From a virus, in IMG/VR virus record IMGVR_UViG_3300017917_004979, positions 1 to 22,270 of that record: a DNA stretch of 22,270 nt; one strand, 5' to 3'. How positions within the stretch are numbered: the stretch's first letter is position 1; every line of letters begins with the position of its first letter. A model generated the notes under the pieces. That model was not told the DNA's origin. It did not search any database and was given only the letters and a program-made list of their open reading frames with translations. Of the stretch, positions 1-6,715 are shown piece after piece. A program made the translations under genes and the position numbers.

Positions 1-69
1 ATGGTGAGTATAAAGAAGATTTTTGATTTCTTCTTTACACACCTTATCTATATAAAAATCAGATTTCAT
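1..69 (-). CDS. Partial hypothetical protein (N-terminus only)
   Basis: The first 23 codons of a minus-strand gene are present; the rest lies beyond the left edge. The ATG is at 69 and the frame stays open to position 1, starting MKSDFYIDKVCKEEIKNLL. Upstream is only a weak GAG, but a TATAAAAT box lies 27 nt before the start. It follows the sulfotransferase-like gene in the same direction after a gap of about 40 bp. Too little is visible to name a function. Confidence 0.55.
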   Translation of the reverse strand, partial: MKSDFYIDKVCKEEIKNLLYTHH

Positions 70-96
70 TAAGTATTTTTACTCAGTTTTGTTTGG

Positions 97-104
97 ATTT
101 TATA
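97..104 (-). promoter_or_regulatory. Possible phage late promoter (TATAAAAT)
   Basis: The minus strand reads TATAAAAT at 104..97, close to the T4-type late consensus TATAAATA. It sits 27 nt before the ATG at 69, a spacing like that of the boxes before gp26 and gp4. The sequence is very AT-rich here, so chance occurrence is likely enough to keep confidence low. Confidence 0.3.
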
Positions 105-108
105 ACAA

Positions 109-831
109 TCAAAGAAAATTTTCTGGAATATCAATATTATTTTTTGCCCAATCTACCAATTCTACGATTCTTTTTGTATTCCAACAGAGATCATCTTCAA
201 TAACACCATATGAAGGATAAACTAGGTTTATTTGCTGGGAATAATTTGCACCAATTTTAGAAATCTCAACATTATTATTATTAAATCCAAGTTGTTTGAC
301 ATGATATTGTTGATAGGAATAATCTTCAACTTCTTTTAAATTTAAAAATTGGCATGTTTCTCTCAAAGATTTTGTTTTTTTAGATAAAAAATAATTTGCT
401 TCTACCCAAAAACAATTCTTACTTTCCAACATCCAAAGCATTCGGTTGGCCCAAAGAAAAATATATTTTCTATCATTTGTGTCAAAATTAACAGATTTTA
501 ATTTTAAGTGGCAATGCTCTAAGTGAAATTGATATTGTTTTTCTAAGTAATTATATTTGCTATGGTCTAATAGCAACAATTTAAACAAATGATTTTTCAA
601 ATTACGATATAGAAATATTTTTTTATCTTCAGTTAAATGAGAAAAACAGCAAAGACTACTTGGCAATTTTATAAGTGAATTTTTATATTCTTTTATCTTT
701 TCAAGAAAATAGACATTCCTTCCTTGAATAATTTCATGACACCAAGAAGGTTCTGAATATGTAGGAATTACATTGCTTAATAATGATGCTAAGAGAGTAG
801 ATCCGCAATGAGATGTGTGATAAATTTGCAC
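109..831 (-). CDS. Sulfotransferase-like P-loop protein
   Basis: This 240-aa protein has an N-terminal motif YHTSHCGSTLLASLLSN at residues 4-20, followed by SEPSW. That is the layout of the PAPS-binding P-loop of sulfotransferase-family proteins (S-x-x-GSTLL, then an EP a few residues later). The family moves sulfate from PAPS to a hydroxyl or amino group; the substrate cannot be told. The start is GTG at 831, separated by one base from the stop of the preceding oxygenase (TAA-C-GTG), so translation is probably coupled; no clear ribosome binding site is seen. The gene is extremely AT-rich compared with the core genes and lies in an accessory cassette. Beyond the N-terminal motif I see no further diagnostic residues, so a degenerate or differently acting P-loop protein is possible. 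Confidence 0.5.
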   Translation of the reverse strand: MQIYHTSHCGSTLLASLLSNVIPTYSEPSWCHEIIQGRNVYFLEKIKEYKNSLIKLPSSLCCFSHLTEDKKIFLYRNLKNHLFKLLLLDHSKYNYLEKQYQFHLEHCHLKLKSVNFDTNDRKYIFLWANRMLWMLESKNCFWVEANYFLSKKTKSLRETCQFLNLKEVEDYSYQQYHVKQLGFNNNNVEISKIGANYSQQINLVYPSYGVIEDDLCWNTKRIVELVDWAKNNIDIPENFL

Positions 832-832
832 G

Positions 833-1450
833 TTAGTTAAGTTTTAAAAACTGCATCATAGAATATTTTCCTCTTCCACTGTAATAATCATTTTCATTCA
901 TTATTACTTTTTTAGCAGCATGTGTAATGTATGAAGGAAACAATATCATTGCATTATTTTTGGATTCAAAAATAATATCATGTTCGGGAAAAAATAATTC
1001 TCCGCCATTAAATGACTTTGGAGTTTTATGGAAAAAAGTTATTGCGGTATAGTTATAAAAATCTATGTGTGGAGAATAATCAATTCCATTTTCATAATAT
1101 CTTATTTTTGTAAAATCTAAATTTTGATATAGAATAGATTTTGAAAATTGAGATATTTGAGAAAATGTTTGCAAATATCCATTACCAAATAATTTTCTGT
1201 TTACATTTAAAATATTTGATACGGACCTTTGGCTATAAATGTTATCCAAAAGTATAGACTTACTTTGTGATTTTATATTACCATCTTCGTCTCTATCCGT
1301 TGCCAAATCATCATCTATTATTAATTTATTTGGTTTTGTAAGAAAATTTAACTCTTCCCAAATCAAATTCAATTCTTCTTCATTATACATATTTTCCACA
1401 ATCATATGCGGAAAAGGATTTTCAAAAACTTTAATTTTCTGGGGTTCCAT
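833..1450 (-). CDS. 2OG-Fe(II) oxygenase (prolyl-hydroxylase-like), copy A
   Basis: This 205-aa protein has the jelly-roll dioxygenase signature: H128-x-D130 in YYENGIDYSPHID, the strand motif GGELFFP near 149-155, the distal metal ligand H177 in SYITHAAKKV, and a basic residue for 2-oxoglutarate in SGRGKYSMMQF (R193 or K195). Such enzymes use Fe(II), O2 and 2-oxoglutarate to hydroxylate a protein, lipid or small molecule; the substrate is unknown. It is a paralogue of the gene just upstream (1457-2059), sharing the NPFP...Y(N)(K/E)EEL..IWEEL start and the catalytic layout. The ATG at 1450 is 6 bp from the upstream stop. A modification role together with the downstream sulfotransferase-like gene is inference. 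Confidence 0.75.
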   Translation of the reverse strand: MEPQKIKVFENPFPHMIVENMYNEEELNLIWEELNFLTKPNKLIIDDDLATDRDEDGNIKSQSKSILLDNIYSQRSVSNILNVNRKLFGNGYLQTFSQISQFSKSILYQNLDFTKIRYYENGIDYSPHIDFYNYTAITFFHKTPKSFNGGELFFPEHDIIFESKNNAMILFPSYITHAAKKVIMNENDYYSGRGKYSMMQFLKLN

Positions 1451-1456
1451 GAAATA

Positions 1457-2059
1457 TTATTGAGATACGAATTGACTTATACAAAATCTTCCAAGTTTTT
1501 TATTACGATATTTTTCATCCATGCGAATATCTTCCACTGCATGTCGAATCATGCCTGGAAAAATTACAGTAGTATTATTTCTCAATTTAATATCAATAGA
1601 AAAATCTGAAAAATATAAATCTCCACCAGAAAATTTTTTTGGTTCTTTAAAAAACCAATTTAGTATTGTTATCAAATTAGAATCTCTATGTGGATAATAA
1701 TAATCTCCATTTTCATAGTACGATACTAAAGTTGAATGTGTTCTTGTATCTGAATTTTGGCAAAACCAAGAATTAATTTTTTTGTAATCTTTTACAAGAT
1801 ATTCAAAAACCTTTTCCGTTACCTTTGTAATATTTGAAATCTCAGAATTATAATATAACTGGTTTAAGAATATACCAGAATTTTTTTTGGATTCTACTGC
1901 CGCAGTTATATGAGCAGTGCCAGTTTGATTTGGAGGAAGAAGTTTATGCGGATAGCATAAAAAATCTAACTCTTCCCAAATTGAGATTAATTCTTCTTTA
2001 TTATAAAGATCCTCTATTATGACATAAGGAAATGGATTTACATACTCTTTAATTTTCAT
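1457..2059 (-). CDS. 2OG-Fe(II) oxygenase (prolyl-hydroxylase-like), copy B
   Basis: This 200-aa paralogue of the downstream oxygenase keeps all family landmarks: YYENGDYYYPHRD with H124 and D126, GGDLYF near 145-150, H173 in MIRHAVEDI, and R191 in LGRFCISQF. It begins MKIKEYVNPFPYVIIEDLYNKEEL, aligning with copy A from its residue 5. The ATG overlaps the end of the upstream 52-aa ORF by 11 nt, which suggests coupled translation. The two copies have diverged strongly between residues 40 and 110, so they may act on different substrates. Function beyond the enzyme class cannot be read from the sequence. Confidence 0.75.
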   Translation of the reverse strand: MKIKEYVNPFPYVIIEDLYNKEELISIWEELDFLCYPHKLLPPNQTGTAHITAAVESKKNSGIFLNQLYYNSEISNITKVTEKVFEYLVKDYKKINSWFCQNSDTRTHSTLVSYYENGDYYYPHRDSNLITILNWFFKEPKKFSGGDLYFSDFSIDIKLRNNTTVIFPGMIRHAVEDIRMDEKYRNKKLGRFCISQFVSQ

Positions 2060-2207
2060 TTTTAAAATACTCCAATTCTATCCAACGAAGAAGTGTATTA
2101 TACGCAGTGATTGCTGCTTGATTTGCATTATCTTGTTGCATACTGGAAATATAATATTCGAGTGCTTCAATGACCATTTGGCGGTCTTTTTGTGAAAGTA
2201 ATGACAT
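2049..2207 (-). CDS. Small hypothetical protein (52 aa)
   Basis: An ATG at 2207 opens a 52-aa frame, MSLLSQKDRQMVIEALEYY..., ending EYFKNEN. It is predicted to be mostly helical (residues 6-46) and contains no cysteine. It lies between tRNA-Thr and oxygenase B and overlaps the oxygenase start by 11 nt (AATGAAAATTAA), which favours a real translated gene. No good ribosome binding site is visible upstream (AACAAAAACTCTA). I do not recognise the family. Confidence 0.55.
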   Translation of the reverse strand: MSLLSQKDRQMVIEALEYYISSMQQDNANQAAITAYNTLLRWIELEYFKNEN

Positions 2208-2226
2208 TAGAGTTTTTGTTAACTCA

Positions 2227-2298
2227 AGCCCCCGATCTGATTTGAACAGACGACCGATGGTTTACAAAACCATTGCTCTACCACTGAGCTACAGAGGC
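2227..2298 (-). tRNA. tRNA-Thr (anticodon TGT)
   Basis: The minus strand folds as a 72-nt cloverleaf. The acceptor is GCCTCTG/CGGGGGC with one G-T pair. The D arm contains GCTCAGTGGTAGAGC, the anticodon stem is ATGGT/ACCAT around loop TTTGTAA (anticodon TGT, reads ACA), and the T arm is GTCTG-TTCAAAT-CAGAT. The discriminator is T and no CCA is encoded. It reads ACA threonine codons, favoured by an AT-rich phage. Confidence 0.95.
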
Positions 2299-2302
2299 AA
2301 TA

Positions 2303-2319
2303 CCACATTATATATGTGG
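2303..2319. repeat. Small inverted repeat between the two tRNAs
   Basis: CCACAT and ATGTGG form a 6-bp stem with a 5-nt loop in the 23-bp spacer between the tRNA genes. It could be a spacer structure in a joint tRNA precursor. It is short, and function is inferred only from position. Confidence 0.4.
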
Positions 2320-2321
2320 GA

Positions 2322-2405
2322 TAGGGCGAGGGGGACTTGAACCCCCACGGGATTGCTCCCAACAGATTTTAAGTCTGGTGTGTCTACCACTTCCACCACC
2401 GCCCC
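2322..2405 (-). tRNA. tRNA-Leu (anticodon TAA)
   Basis: This 84-nt class II tRNA has acceptor GGGGCGG/TCGCCCT, with G-T pairs at both ends of the stem. The D arm contains GTGGAAGTGGTAGACAC, the anticodon loop is CTTAAAA (anticodon TAA, reads TTA), the long variable arm is GGGA-GCAA-TCCC, and the T arm is GGGGG-TTCAAGT-CCCCC. The discriminator is A, the leucine identity base. Pair 27-43 is a C-T mismatch. No CCA is encoded. Confidence 0.95.
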
Positions 2406-2411
2406 AAAAAA

Positions 2412-2591
2412 TTAAAGAGGAGAATAAAACAGAGTTTTTTCATCAAGTGTGCTACGGACAAAGTTTAGCACATTCATGAATTCTTCGACGGTTTCACAGA
2501 CCACTTCTTTTTCTGTCCCTTCACTGGAATAAAGATAAATGGTCCTTTTTATGGGATCGACAACACATTTTGTCAAGTAACCGTCTTTCAT
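2412..2591 (-). CDS. Small hypothetical protein (59 aa)
   Basis: An ATG at 2591 gives a 59-aa frame beginning MKDGYLTKCVVDPIKRTIYL and ending FYSPL just before tRNA-Leu. An alternating hydrophobic N-terminal half (YLTKCVVD, RTIYLYSS) followed by an acidic helix (VCETVEEFMNVLNFV) suggests a small beta-alpha domain. It follows the spike gene by 36 bp, and no ribosome binding site is obvious. Codon use resembles the neighbours. I recall similar small ORFs in cyanomyoviruses but cannot name a function. Confidence 0.65.
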   Translation of the reverse strand: MKDGYLTKCVVDPIKRTIYLYSSEGTEKEVVCETVEEFMNVLNFVRSTLDEKTLFYSPL

Positions 2592-2627
2592 AGGGTCATT
2601 TCTGTTGGTATATCCAGAATAGCATGG

Positions 2628-3530
2628 TCAGGATGGATTGTCAAGGTGATCTTTCACTGTTTTTTGAATTAGATTTTTCACGTAATTATGCTCAAAATTA
2701 AATGAGTATCCTTCGTTTCCTCCAGGATAATCTTCATGAGACTCTCCCTGATATTCAACAATTAAATCATCATCAAGTCTACGTGCAATGATATGATAAT
2801 CCGCATTGATTGGACCTCCTGCATTATTTCTGACGATAATTTGCTTCCCCCAAATGATTTCTTTTACAAACAATTCTTGCCAGCATCCAATTGGGGTCAA
2901 ATTAATTGTCATATCTTCGGGATTTACAAGACCATCCCAAAAACTTGGAAGGTCAATAACTCCATTTGCAGGAACTTTCCCTCTACAATATACAGCAATT
3001 TCTGGTCCTTCAATACAAACGTGGCGAAGTCTCCATCCAGGTTTGTTGGGGTGAGGCATATCAAAAGGAAGATCTTTTTTTGCCGAAAGAACATGTACGC
3101 CACCATTAGATGTAACTTCTCCTTGAGCTGCCATATAAGATTGGGAAGTAATTTCTTCAGTAGCGTGGGCCCATCCTTCAATATCTAAATTACCACGAAA
3201 CTTACTATTACACTCTGGTGGACTAACCACTGTAAAGCATCCTTGATGATAACTGTCTCCAATGTGTTGCATTTTTCCATTATGATAGTAATCGCCGTCT
3301 TGTGTAGTGTCTCCCTTAACATAAACCGAATTGCTTGGAGTTTCACAATCTTGATTCGCAAGAGGGGCAACCATTAAAGTTGCATCAACTCCAGAAAAAG
3401 CATCATGAGCACCAATATGAGTTGGACCCTGAAGTGTTACAGATCCACGAATTGTGCCCACCGCATCACTATCATGTTCTCCAACATGAAGTTGATTTCC
3501 ACAACTTACACTATCAAAACCATATGGCAT
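2628..3530 (-). CDS. Tail or baseplate structural protein with EGPE-type tip domain
   Basis: This 300-aa protein has two parts. Residues 1-115 are rich in Gly, His and Asp with short repeats (HVGEHDS, HIGAHDA, HIGDSYH), as expected of a beta-structured fibre or spike stalk. Residues from about 155 onward carry the motif HPNKPGWRLRHVCIEGPE followed by VYCRG and NLTPIGCWQELFVKEI, a C-terminal module common in structural proteins of marine phages. A ribosome binding site AGGAG (3541..3537) lies 6 nt before the ATG and overlaps the stop of the upstream gene. It is the last gene of the hub operon after gp5, which fits a tip, spike or fibre role. The exact role is inferred. Confidence 0.65.
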   Translation of the reverse strand: MPYGFDSVSCGNQLHVGEHDSDAVGTIRGSVTLQGPTHIGAHDAFSGVDATLMVAPLANQDCETPSNSVYVKGDTTQDGDYYHNGKMQHIGDSYHQGCFTVVSPPECNSKFRGNLDIEGWAHATEEITSQSYMAAQGEVTSNGGVHVLSAKKDLPFDMPHPNKPGWRLRHVCIEGPEIAVYCRGKVPANGVIDLPSFWDGLVNPEDMTINLTPIGCWQELFVKEIIWGKQIIVRNNAGGPINADYHIIARRLDDDLIVEYQGESHEDYPGGNEGYSFNFEHNYVKNLIQKTVKDHLDNPS

Positions 3531-3536
3531 TTTTGT

Positions 3537-3541
3537 CTCCT
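3537..3541 (-). promoter_or_regulatory. Strong ribosome binding site (AGGAG) overlapping a stop codon
   Basis: AGGAG on the minus strand ends 6 nt before the ATG at 3530 and shares bases with the TAG of the preceding 192-aa gene. It fixes the start of the 300-aa protein. It is one of the few clear Shine-Dalgarno sites in the structural region. Confidence 0.7.
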
Positions 3542-4118
3542 ATTTTGTCATATTTTGCTTTATACCATTAACTGGCGGTTTTTGTGAGGATGAATTAGAA
3601 AATGCTTTACACATTCCCACCCCCATTTCCATAACATTTGAAATTTTTAGCGCACCATTCCCAGATGAAACTAATTTTAGCATTCTTTTTGCATCAATGT
3701 CAATTGTTGGTGCATGAATAGAAACCTTTTCAGTGCCTTTAATATGCACAGATCCATTTGCATTATCAGATGCTCCATGCCCCGCTTCAATATGAATATT
3801 TCTTGCCTTAAGCAACAGGTCACCATTGTCAACAGTAATTGCAACATTTCCATTTTCGGCAACCATAAAAATTGCATTACTTCCTTCAGGAGTTTTGGCA
3901 CCTGCTTTACATTGCCAAGTTCCTGGACTACTAAAAAGAGTCCATCCAGATCCTTCAGGACCACGATTTACATCAAATGAAAAATAATGAAGTGGATCGT
4001 ATCCAGATGTTATCTTATAAGAGCTAAAAACTGTTTCGTCGGCCCAATATCTGCCAGATTCAATAATTCGATCTGCATTGGAATCAAATTGAGCCCACTC
4101 TGAATGATAATCTGCCAT
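3540..4118 (-). CDS. Baseplate spike or needle-like structural protein
   Basis: This 192-aa protein follows gp5. Its middle (about 85-155) is a run of short beta strands with hydrophobic alternation: NGNVAITVDNGDLLLKA, RNIHIEAG, GSVHIKG, KVSIHAPTIDIDAK. This resembles the intertwined beta-helical needle repeats at the C-terminus of gp5/VgrG proteins. The N-terminus (WAQFDSNADRIIESGRYWAD) is unlike gp5. Its ATG overlaps the gp5 stop by one base (TAATG), so the two are translationally coupled, supporting a role as a separate spike extension or hub-tip protein. In T4 the needle is the C-terminal part of gp5, so a split architecture here is an inference. Confidence 0.6.
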   Translation of the reverse strand: MADYHSEWAQFDSNADRIIESGRYWADETVFSSYKITSGYDPLHYFSFDVNRGPEGSGWTLFSSPGTWQCKAGAKTPEGSNAIFMVAENGNVAITVDNGDLLLKARNIHIEAGHGASDNANGSVHIKGTEKVSIHAPTIDIDAKRMLKLVSSGNGALKISNVMEMGVGMCKAFSNSSSQKPPVNGIKQNMTK

Positions 4119-6715
4119 TATATTTTACCAACACAATCAATTACACTAATCAATTTTCCTTCATTATACGCATATTCTGGATTATATGCATTATTTCTTA
4201 AATCTTCTTCTGAAACGTATTCACTATTCATAATTGGGAAAATATCAGCATTGACTCCAGTATTTGATTTTATGTATAATTTTGGCCTTTCTGGAGCACA
4301 GACACCCCTATTTAGAATCTTAACGTTAATCAATCTTCCATATGGATCATATTCTGGTTTGAAAACTGCACCAACGTCTGGATCACACTTTATTTCATCA
4401 TCAAAGGAATAATTAATTCCGGTGTCTTTGATGATAATTCCACTAACTCTTGTGCAAACTTTATAAGTTTTTGATTCTTCTGGAGTTGTAGATCCAATTC
4501 CTATAGGTCCTACAGGACCTATAGAGCCTTTAATCTGAGAAGGAGTCGTAAACCCAATGCCGCAAGGAATTCTAATTGTAGCACCTGTTGGAAAATAATA
4601 CTGATTATCAGTTTTTTTATAGTCGGTGGTCAATCCAATAATTGGCTCAGAAATTTTTGGAACAATAATTGTTGCCTCTGGAGGAAGATTTACTGTAATT
4701 CCACAAGGAACTGGAATTGGAATATTATAATACTCTGTAGTTACGCCACAATTTGGAGTTAAGGCTGGCAATTCATTGGTGGTCGAAATTCCAGATATAA
4801 TTTCATCTATAAACAAATCCTCAAATCCAAAAGTATTTGTTGTAATTCCGGTAGATCCTTTACCCAAAAGAATAAGAGACTTAGCATCAGATCCAACACC
4901 AATAACAGTATCTCCTTCTGATCCCATACTTCCATCTGGAGACGGTAAGTATCCTTTTCCACCATCAATAACTTTGATTTCTAAAAGTTTTCCACATTTA
5001 TTATAACCTTTTAGTTGTGAATTTGATTCTGGATCTGGATCTGGTCCAACAATTGCAACGGCTTTAGCACCAGATCCATTTCCACAGGCATCATCAAAAT
5101 AAATGAATGGATTACTATAATAATCAATTCCACGATTAATAAGATCAACTGCTAGAATTTCTCCAGATGGAGAAACAATTGCATTTGCAATGGCACCATC
5201 TCCTCCGCCGCCAAAAATTTTAACTAAAGGTGGTCCGCAGTTTGTAAGACCAGTATCACAACCACCAATACTTTGATTATTTGCTCCATAATTATTAAAT
5301 AAACTATTTTTTTTCGCTAAGTTTGTAAGAGATGATGTTGGATAGTTTCCAACTTTACTTACGGCATTTGCAAATCCGGCAGAAGATTCTGGTTTAGGAC
5401 CATCTAACCAAGACCATTTATTAATATCTGGACACTTATCTTTTTGCTCACAAGAAAAGAAACTTGTCAGTGAAGATATAAAATTAGCAGCCGCATCAAT
5501 ACTAAGAAGAATATTTCCAGCACCCGATAATAATAAATTTATTCCTGATAAAACGGTAGATAATATATTTTGTATTGGGCCCAATATAGAGTCTAGAAGA
5601 GCTGCAATCATATTATCAACTAAACAAGATGCTGCAGATAATAATCGATCTAGCATTTTTGTTAAAAAGTTTTTAACCAGATCAAAGAGTCCAGAAATAA
5701 TATTATTAAAAGCACAAGAAATTGCATTGATTGCTTTTTCTTGCTCTTCAGCAAGTTCATTTTGTTTCTTTATGCCAAGAGATGCAGATACATCTTTTAT
5801 TCCTGCATTAATGTTATCGAGAATATAAGATCTTACTCCATTTAAAATATCCTTCAAATATCCAGAAATAATTCCTGTAACATTTGTAATTTGTGAAGAA
5901 ATTTTAGAAATTTCATTTGTAACGGGTTTCACATATGCATCGAAATATTTTCTAATCGACCGCATAAATTTTACTAAATTTTTAATTGCGGTTTGAATTG
6001 CAGATCCTTGTTTTTTGTTATCTTTACATGCGTTTGCTGTTGTAAATTCTTTGTTATCTTCTTGTTGTGCTTCTTGATGGTTTGTTGTTTGATCAGCCGT
6101 CGCCCTAGAAGATTCTTGACTTTCAGAATCTGTATTTGATGGAGACGTTATTGGAATAAGTGCCGAAGATTGTTCGCCTGCGGATCCTGTTGGAATACTT
6201 TGATTTGGATTTGGAATTCGAGAATTTTCTATACTCTTAGAATCTTTCAAACTATGATTTGGAATTCTTTTCAAACTGGAAGAGTATCCAGAAAAAGGTT
6301 TAAATCCAACTGAAGGAATTGTTTTTGATAATAGAGTCTGTGTAGAATTGCCCAACAATCCAATAATGACAGGTTGCTGGCCATTATCACCATCTAAAAA
6401 GAATCCAAAAACAAATTCTCCCCCAGCAAATCTTGGGCTTACAGCATTTGCACCAGATCCGCCTCCTGCAGTTGTTGGCAGCATCACAAGAGCCCAAGGA
6501 AGATCTTCATCAGACAAAAGATTTACATTTGAAGTATGATACCCCAAAATTCTAACTTTAACTCGATCCTTAAATCCTGGAAGATTTGACGAATTACTCT
6601 GTGGTAAAGTTGGTACATTTCCTTTCCAAACTTTGGCATCAGGAATTTGACCAATCCACCAAATGAATCCGTCTCTTCCTATAAAATTTTTAGATAACAA
6701 TCCAGAATCAAGCAT
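4118..6715 (-). CDS. gp5: Baseplate hub/spike protein gp5
   Basis: This is a large (865-aa) hub protein. Residues 1-125 match the gp5 OB-fold region: FIGRDGFIWWIGQIPD, then DRVKVRILGYH, LPWALVMLP, and FVFGFFLDGDNGQQPVIIGLLGN. The OB domain sits on the gp27 ring and carries the membrane-piercing spike. Residues about 240-440 are long hydrophobic helices unlike the T4 lysozyme domain; no lysozyme catalytic motif is seen. The C-terminal half has repeated Gly-rich beta units (around 508-555, 573-593 and 770-840) and a short collagen-like stretch GPVGPIGIG near 732. T4 gp5 is 575 aa, so this one is much longer. The start overlaps the cp12 stop (TGATG). Immediate neighbours are a gp27-like protein upstream and spike proteins downstream. 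Confidence 0.8.
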   Translation of the reverse strand: MLDSGLLSKNFIGRDGFIWWIGQIPDAKVWKGNVPTLPQSNSSNLPGFKDRVKVRILGYHTSNVNLLSDEDLPWALVMLPTTAGGGSGANAVSPRFAGGEFVFGFFLDGDNGQQPVIIGLLGNSTQTLLSKTIPSVGFKPFSGYSSSLKRIPNHSLKDSKSIENSRIPNPNQSIPTGSAGEQSSALIPITSPSNTDSESQESSRATADQTTNHQEAQQEDNKEFTTANACKDNKKQGSAIQTAIKNLVKFMRSIRKYFDAYVKPVTNEISKISSQITNVTGIISGYLKDILNGVRSYILDNINAGIKDVSASLGIKKQNELAEEQEKAINAISCAFNNIISGLFDLVKNFLTKMLDRLLSAASCLVDNMIAALLDSILGPIQNILSTVLSGINLLLSGAGNILLSIDAAANFISSLTSFFSCEQKDKCPDINKWSWLDGPKPESSAGFANAVSKVGNYPTSSLTNLAKKNSLFNNYGANNQSIGGCDTGLTNCGPPLVKIFGGGGDGAIANAIVSPSGEILAVDLINRGIDYYSNPFIYFDDACGNGSGAKAVAIVGPDPDPESNSQLKGYNKCGKLLEIKVIDGGKGYLPSPDGSMGSEGDTVIGVGSDAKSLILLGKGSTGITTNTFGFEDLFIDEIISGISTTNELPALTPNCGVTTEYYNIPIPVPCGITVNLPPEATIIVPKISEPIIGLTTDYKKTDNQYYFPTGATIRIPCGIGFTTPSQIKGSIGPVGPIGIGSTTPEESKTYKVCTRVSGIIIKDTGINYSFDDEIKCDPDVGAVFKPEYDPYGRLINVKILNRGVCAPERPKLYIKSNTGVNADIFPIMNSEYVSEEDLRNNAYNPEYAYNEGKLISVIDCVGKI
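4501..4524. repeat. Perfect 11-bp palindrome inside gp5
   Basis: CTATAGGTCCT, a 2-nt centre AC, and AGGACCTATAG form a perfect inverted repeat. On the minus strand it encodes the collagen-like SIGPVGPIG segment of gp5, so the palindrome may simply follow from the alternating Gly-Pro-Ile/Val codons. A mRNA hairpin would nevertheless be stable. Confidence 0.85.

Noticed and set aside
113-124. 12-bp perfect palindrome AGAAAATTTTCT
   Set aside because: It is short, AT-rich and at the end of a coding region, with no neighbouring element to give it meaning.
296-324. TTGACA with a weak AT-rich -10 on the plus strand
   Set aside because: It lies inside the sulfotransferase-like gene in antisense, and no plus-strand gene follows; AT-rich sequence gives such matches by chance.
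2592-2627. Possible terminator or promoter between the spike gene and the 59-aa gene
   Set aside because: No stable hairpin with a U-tract and no convincing -10/-35 or late box could be found in these 36 bases.
2793-3188. Plus-strand ORF antisense to the spike gene
   Set aside because: It is a shadow of the well supported 300-aa minus-strand protein, with no start signal and no family features.
3185-3370. Alternative-frame minus ORFs within the spike gene
   Set aside because: They overlap a gene with strong domain and ribosome-binding-site support, and their translations show no plausible protein pattern.
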